18,380 nucleotides of DNA from Oscillospiraceae bacterium (lineage in GTDB: Bacteria; Bacillota_A; Clostridia; Oscillospirales; Oscillospiraceae), in the NCBI GenBank assembly GCA_902795095.1, contig CADBKB010000016.1, positions 1 through 18,380 of the forward strand. Direction: 5' to 3'. The notes under the pieces are model-generated. The model did no database searches. It was given only the letters and a program-made list of their open reading frames with translations, and was not told the origin of the DNA. The translations under genes were made by a program, and so were the position numbers. This document shows positions 14,055-18,380 of this stretch, piece after piece. Each line of letters begins with the position of its first letter. The first letter of the stretch is position 1.

Positions 14055-17000
14055 ATGAGAAAAACCAAACGCGGCATTGCGTGGCTCATCTGCCTCGTGA
14101 TGCTTCTGAGCATGCTTCCTGCCGTCTCCCTCGCGGCGGATCCGGAAGCGCCCGAGGTGGACAAGGCCAATGTGGCCAACCCCTACCTGCCGATGTGGGA
14201 GCACATCCCCGACGGCGAGCCCAGAGTCTTCACCGATCCCGCCAGCGGCGAGCAGCGGCTGTACATCTACGGCTCCCATGACAGCAGAAGCGACGCCTAC
14301 GGCTACTGCGGCAAGGACCATGTCACCTGGTCCGCCCCGCTGGACGATCTGACCGACTGGCGCTTTGAGAACACGCTGATCGACACCTCCGCCCTGGTGG
14401 GTGTGACCTACACCGACGCCGAGGGCAACGAGCAGGTCATGGAGGAGAACACCAGCCGCGTGCTCTTCGCCCCGGACGTCATCTACTATCCCGACAACGA
14501 GACCTATTACATGTTCCTGTTCCCGAATCCGGACAACAAGATCTTTGTTGCCACCAGCAAGAGCCCCGCGGGCCCCTTCACGGATCCGAAGTACGTGTGC
14601 GACGGCTTCGATCCCGCCGCCCTGGTGGACGACGAGCTGGACGAGAACGGAAAGCACAAGGTCTACCTCTACTATTCCACCGAGAGCGGCCGCGACGGCT
14701 ACGCCTGCCAGCTCGATCCCGACAACGGCATGAGCGTCATCCCCGGCACCCTGCACTATCCCGATACCTTCAAGACCGACGCGGACGAGACCGTCTCCGC
14801 CAAGGCGACGATGCTCTCCAAGAACCTGGCGCCGTTCCACTTCTTCGAGGGTCCCTCCATCCGCAAGGTCAACGACTGGTATCTGCTGTCCTATCAGCGC
14901 TCGGCCCCGACCAACCCCGAGAATACCGGCAACGGCAAGCTCGCCGAGATCGGCTGGGCCTATTCCAAGAACCCCTACGGCGATCCCAACTACCCCGTGG
15001 AGGCGCTCCGCGACGAATGGCATTACGGCGGCGTGATCGTCAGCAACCTGGGCGAAAACGTGGCCAACCCCTACGCCGAGGATCCCGAGAATCCCGACTA
15101 CATCGATACCTTCTACGGTCAGAACACCCACGGCGGCATGGTGCAGGTGGGCGACCAGTGGTACCAGGTATACCACAGAGCCACCGGCAACGGCATCAAG
15201 CGCCAGTCGCTGATCGAGCCGTTCACCATGGAATTCGACGAGACCGACGGCCATCCCATCATCCAGCAGGTGGAGATGACCTCCCAGGGCGTGCAGGCCG
15301 ACGGCCTGGATCCCTATCAGAACTACTATGCCGCCATCGCCTGCTATAAGATCGGCGGACAGTACGTCACCTGGTCCTGGGGCGACTGGGTGTTCTACGG
15401 GGATTACCCGGTCTTCAACTGCACCACCGACGGCAACTATGACGCCAACGGCGAGCACGGCGACTGGTATCCCATCGAGCAGATCCGCAACCGCACCTGG
15501 CTCGGCTACAAGTACTTCAACTTCGGCCAGGGCGTGGGCGGCGGCGAGGTGACGCTGACCCTTTCCCTGAAGGAATTCGCCCTCGCCACCGTCAATGTCT
15601 ACGCCAGCGATCCCAAGGCAAACTATGAGGACACGGAGAAGCCGAAGACCCTCATCGGCACCCAGGAGCTGACGGGCGAGGACGCCGAGGAGCACGAGAT
15701 CGACATCTCCCTGGATCCCGCCGGACTCACCGGCAGGAAGGGCATCTATCTGGAGTTCCTCTCCGCCGACGGCAGCTCCGAGACCGAGCTCGTCAAGCTG
15801 AACAAGCTCGGCTTCAGCAAGACGGAGCCTGTGCTGGAATACCGCCTGGCCGAGAGCTTTGAGCCCGGCAAGACCTATGTGGTCGTGGCGGACGACGCCT
15901 ATGCCCTCAGCGCCAACACCAACGCCCAGGGCAGCCTCAGCGCGACGCCTGTCACCGTCGACGCCGACGTCATCACCAGCGAGGTCACCGAGGATATGCT
16001 CTGGACCTTCGACGAGGCCCAGGGCGTGGCCGCCCCCACGGACGGAAGAGAGCTGTATCTCATCTCCGACGCCGAGGGCCGCAACATCCGGCGCGGCTCC
16101 GGCGGCACCGCCACGCTGCAGCTCGGCACCTTCGACGCCGCCAGCTCCCGGTACTACACCTGGTCCCTGGCAGAGCGCACCGCGGAGGACAGCGCCTACA
16201 CCCTCTATGTCAACTCCACCAGCTCCTATGTCTACTATGTGACCGGCGCCGAGACCGGCTTCAGCGTGAGCTATGTTTCCAGCTCCGGCTGGGATACGCA
16301 GAACAGCGGCAGCTCCATCCGGCTGTACGAGCTCACCGGCAGCGGCCCCTCCGTCAAGCTGGACAAGACCGCCATCCGCGCCGCCATCCGCGCCGCCGGT
16401 GCCGTCCGGCGGGAGCTGTACACCGACGAGACCCTCGCCGCCCTGGACGCCGCCCTGGCGCAGGCCAACGCCGCCCTGGCGCAGGCCCAGACACAGCAGG
16501 CGCTGGACGACGCCGCCGCAGCGCTGAACGAGGCCATTGCCGCCCTGGAGCGCAGACCCGTCGAGCCCAACAAGCCGGTGGAGATCCCCGACGACGGCGT
16601 GCAGGCCGCGAACCCCTACCTGCCCATGTGGGAGCGCATCCCCGACGGCGAGCCCAGGATCTTCCCAGATCCCGAAACCGGCGAGGAGCGGATGTACGTC
16701 TACGGCTCCCATGACACCACGGGCTTCTACTGCGGCCCGGATCACGTGGTGTGGTCCGCCCCGCTGACCGATCTGACGAACTGGCGCTATGAGGGCCTGG
16801 CCATCAAGACCACGGACCTCGACGGCATCCCCTATGTGGATCAGAACGGCGCCGACCAGATCCTGCACATCCAGTCCGGCCACCTGTTCTACGCGCCGGA
16901 TGTGGTCTACAACCCCACCACGGAAAAATACACCCTCATCGGCTTCCTGTCCGAGGCCAACCCCCGCTCGTTCATCTTCGCCGCCACCAGCGACACCCCG

Positions 17001-18380
17001 GGCGGTCCCTTCACCGATCCCCACTTCATCGGCTGGGGCTTCGACCCCGCGGTGCTCGTGGATGACGAGCTGGATGAGAACGGCCACCAGCGGATGTACC
17101 TGTACTGGTCCGTGGAGGCCGACCGCTCCGGCTGGGCCGCGGAGCTGGATCCCGAGACCGTCACCATCATCGACGGCACCACCCACAGCCCCCGCGTGAA
17201 CGGGACCGTGGAGGGCCTGAACACCATGTTCTCCAAGGGCGACGCGCCGTTCTACTTCTTCGAAGGCCCGTCCATCCGGAAGATCGACGACACCTATGTG
17301 CTGAGCTACGCCCGGTCCAAGCCGCTGGAGGGCGACTCCAACGGCTACCTGTCCGAGATCGGCTACGCCACCAGCGACAACCCCTTCGGCGACCCCGCCC
17401 TGGGCAGCGAATGGGAGTACGGCGGCGTGATCATCGACAACAAGGGCGAGCTGGTGGCCGATCCCTACGCCGCGGGTTCCACCACCTACACCTACTTCGG
17501 CGGCAACAACCACGGCGGTATGATCCAGGCCGGCGACGACTGGTACCAGATCTACCACCGCGACACCAACAAGAGCTCCAAGCGCCAGTCCATGGCTGTG
17601 AAGCTCAACGTCTACTTCGACGAAGCGGGCAAGCTGAAGATCGATCAGGCGGAGTTCACCTCCGAGGGCTTCCGCACCGAGGGTCTGGATCCCTATGAGC
17701 GCCTGTATGCGGCCTCCTTCTGCTACGCCCTGCCCACCACCGGCGGCAGCTGGTGGAGCGCGGCGGGCCCCGTCATCGCCACCAACGACGCGCTGAACTT
17801 CGACCCCGCCGCCGAGCGCGACAACTGGTACGGCGTGAGCAATCTGAAGAACCACACCTGGGTCGGCTACAAGTACTACAACTTCGGCGACGGTCTCGCC
17901 TCCGGCGATTCGCTGAAGCTGGTGCTGACCCTGAAGGAGCTCGGCGCGGGCACCGTCAATATCTACGCCTCCGACGCCAAGGAAAGCTACGCCGATCCCG
18001 AGCAGCCGAAGACGCTGATCGGCACGATTGCCCTCACCGGCGAGAACGCCGAGGCCCATACCGTGGAGGGCCAGATCACCAACACCGCTGTGCTCAAGGG
18101 CAAGCAGGCCATCTATCTGGAATTCCTGACCGAGAGCACCGCCTCCATCGCGGAGCTCAATGAGCTGCAGTTTGTCAAGGAGGCCGGCGCCACCGTCGAT
18201 AAGGCCGCCCTGGAGGCCGCCATCGAGACCGCCGAAGCCGAAGCCGCACATACGGATATCTACACCGCCGAATCCCTGGCCGCGCTGAATGAGGCGCTGG
18301 CTGCGGCCAAGGCTGTGGAAGAGAATCCCGACGCCACCCAGGAAGAGGTGGACGCTGCCGCCGAGGCTCTGGAGGCCGCC
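14055..18380 (+). CDS. Secreted double GH43 glycosidase with CBM6-like and FIVAR modules, 3' end beyond window
   Basis: The frame runs 1442 codons with no stop to the window edge. ATG 14055 follows AGGAGG (14043-14048) by six bases. A signal peptide (about 1-28: basic start, WLICLVMLLSML core, SLAA end) predicts export. Approximate modules: GH43 (42-415), CBM6-like (417-592, with GYKYFNFG), unnamed beta module (593-768), FIVAR (769-836), second GH43 (853-1208), second CBM6-like (1210-1376, GYKYYNFG) and second FIVAR (from 1380). Each GH43 keeps the expected base, pKa-modulating and acid residues: Asp53/Asp141/Glu265 and Asp864/Asp949/Glu1070, within PDGEP, APDV and FFEGPSIRK. GH43 enzymes cleave arabinose, xylose or galactose linkages in plant polysaccharides; the exact substrate cannot be read here. 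A wall anchor may lie beyond the window. Confidence 0.9.
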   Translation, partial: MRKTKRGIAWLICLVMLLSMLPAVSLAADPEAPEVDKANVANPYLPMWEHIPDGEPRVFTDPASGEQRLYIYGSHDSRSDAYGYCGKDHVTWSAPLDDLTDWRFENTLIDTSALVGVTYTDAEGNEQVMEENTSRVLFAPDVIYYPDNETYYMFLFPNPDNKIFVATSKSPAGPFTDPKYVCDGFDPAALVDDELDENGKHKVYLYYSTESGRDGYACQLDPDNGMSVIPGTLHYPDTFKTDADETVSAKATMLSKNLAPFHFFEGPSIRKVNDWYLLSYQRSAPTNPENTGNGKLAEIGWAYSKNPYGDPNYPVEALRDEWHYGGVIVSNLGENVANPYAEDPENPDYIDTFYGQNTHGGMVQVGDQWYQVYHRATGNGIKRQSLIEPFTMEFDETDGHPIIQQVEMTSQGVQADGLDPYQNYYAAIACYKIGGQYVTWSWGDWVFYGDYPVFNCTTDGNYDANGEHGDWYPIEQIRNRTWLGYKYFNFGQGVGGGEVTLTLSLKEFALATVNVYASDPKANYEDTEKPKTLIGTQELTGEDAEEHEIDISLDPAGLTGRKGIYLEFLSADGSSETELVKLNKLGFSKTEPVLEYRLAESFEPGKTYVVVADDAYALSANTNAQGSLSATPVTVDADVITSEVTEDMLWTFDEAQGVAAPTDGRELYLISDAEGRNIRRGSGGTATLQLGTFDAASSRYYTWSLAERTAEDSAYTLYVNSTSSYVYYVTGAETGFSVSYVSSSGWDTQNSGSSIRLYELTGSGPSVKLDKTAIRAAIRAAGAVRRELYTDETLAALDAALAQANAALAQAQTQQALDDAAAALNEAIAALERRPVEPNKPVEIPDDGVQAANPYLPMWERIPDGEPRIFPDPETGEERMYVYGSHDTTGFYCGPDHVVWSAPLTDLTNWRYEGLAIKTTDLDGIPYVDQNGADQILHIQSGHLFYAPDVVYNPTTEKYTLIGFLSEANPRSFIFAATSDTPGGPFTDPHFIGWGFDPAVLVDDELDENGHQRMYLYWSVEADRSGWAAELDPETVTIIDGTTHSPRVNGTVEGLNTMFSKGDAPFYFFEGPSIRKIDDTYVLSYARSKPLEGDSNGYLSEIGYATSDNPFGDPALGSEWEYGGVIIDNKGELVADPYAAGSTTYTYFGGNNHGGMIQAGDDWYQIYHRDTNKSSKRQSMAVKLNVYFDEAGKLKIDQAEFTSEGFRTEGLDPYERLYAASFCYALPTTGGSWWSAAGPVIATNDALNFDPAAERDNWYGVSNLKNHTWVGYKYYNFGDGLASGDSLKLVLTLKELGAGTVNIYASDAKESYADPEQPKTLIGTIALTGENAEAHTVEGQITNTAVLKGKQAIYLEFLTESTASIAELNELQFVKEAGATVDKAALEAAIETAEAEAAHTDIYTAESLAALNEALAAAKAVEENPDATQEEVDAAAEALEAA
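14178..18180 (+). repeat. Protein-level duplication of the GH43 and CBM6-like unit
   Basis: The unit at 14178-15825 (residues 42-590) recurs at 16611-18180 (residues 853-1375). Matching anchors include NPYLPMWE.IPDGEPR, a GFDPA.LVDDELDENG stretch, F.FFEGPSIRK, a GLDPY start for the carbohydrate-binding part, and KPKTLIGT versus QPKTLIGT. DNA has diverged clearly, so this is an old duplication, not a recent tandem copy. The beta module at 593-768 has no second copy before the window's last FIVAR. Confidence 0.9.
16371..16490 (+). repeat. Short tandem repeats in the first FIVAR segment
   Basis: GCCATCCGCGCC occurs twice in tandem at 16371-16394 (AIRAAIRA). A 21-base unit at 16449-16469 recurs at 16470-16490 with two mismatches (AALAQAN then AALAQAQ). 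Both are in frame and lie in Ala-rich helices, so the FIVAR spacer seems to grow by small in-frame duplications. Confidence 0.75.

Noticed and set aside
14016..18251. A 1411-codon leftward open frame
   Set aside because: Its translation is repetitive Gly/Val/Ala/His-rich sequence without any family motif, while the opposite strand gives a signal peptide and GH43 modules. It is a shadow caused by strong G/C at third codon positions.
1..18380. tRNA, rRNA, CRISPR array, insertion sequence or prophage
   Set aside because: No cloverleaf-like sequence, spaced direct repeats, transposase motifs or phage genes were seen on either strand.

Overview
The window is about 65% G+C, with strong Shine-Dalgarno sites, ATGA overlaps between genes and a few TTG/GTG starts. 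It carries the gmk-rpoZ-priA-def-fmt-rsmB-rlmN-prpC-prkC-rsgA-thiN order known from Firmicutes. Together with a SPOCS/LysM spore-morphogenesis-type gene and a secreted modular family 43 glycosidase with FIVAR segments, this suggests a high-GC, probably spore-forming member of the Clostridia, such as an uncultured gut Oscillospirales-like lineage. The taxon is inference.

Positions 1-11329, housekeeping operon on the + strand: gmk (5' truncated), rpoZ, priA, def, fmt, rsmB, rlmN, a PP2C phosphatase, a PASTA-domain Ser/Thr kinase, rsgA and thiN. Def-fmt-rsmB-rlmN are joined by three successive ATGA stop/start overlaps, and thiN starts inside rsgA. The cluster couples nucleotide and transcription functions (gmk, rpoZ), replication restart (priA), formyl-Met initiation and deformylation (fmt, def), rRNA/tRNA methylation (rsmB, rlmN), muropeptide-type phospho-signalling (prpC/prkC), 30S maturation (rsgA) and thiamine diphosphate synthesis (thiN). 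Compared with the Bacillus subtilis order, coaBC (between rpoZ and priA) and rpe (between rsgA and thiN) are missing here.

Positions 11330-13260: a 13-bp perfect hairpin, a 49-residue hydrophobic protein, a sigma-E-like promoter, and a 495-residue SPOCS (DUF3794) plus LysM protein of the SipL type. Two strong hairpin terminators close the block.

Positions 13262-14054: a leftward TetR-family regulator and an AT-rich divergent intergenic region. The region has a good leftward promoter, a concentric dyad that could be an operator, and a possible 12-residue leader ORF with its own ribosome-binding site.

Positions 14055-18380: a secreted protein of at least 1442 residues, still open at the window edge. 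It is an internal duplication: GH43 - CBM6-like - beta module - FIVAR, then GH43 - CBM6-like - FIVAR. Both catalytic domains keep the three GH43 acidic residues. The long leftward reading frame antisense to it is a codon-bias shadow. No tRNA, rRNA, CRISPR array or insertion sequence was seen, and no stretch over 300 bases lacks a gene.
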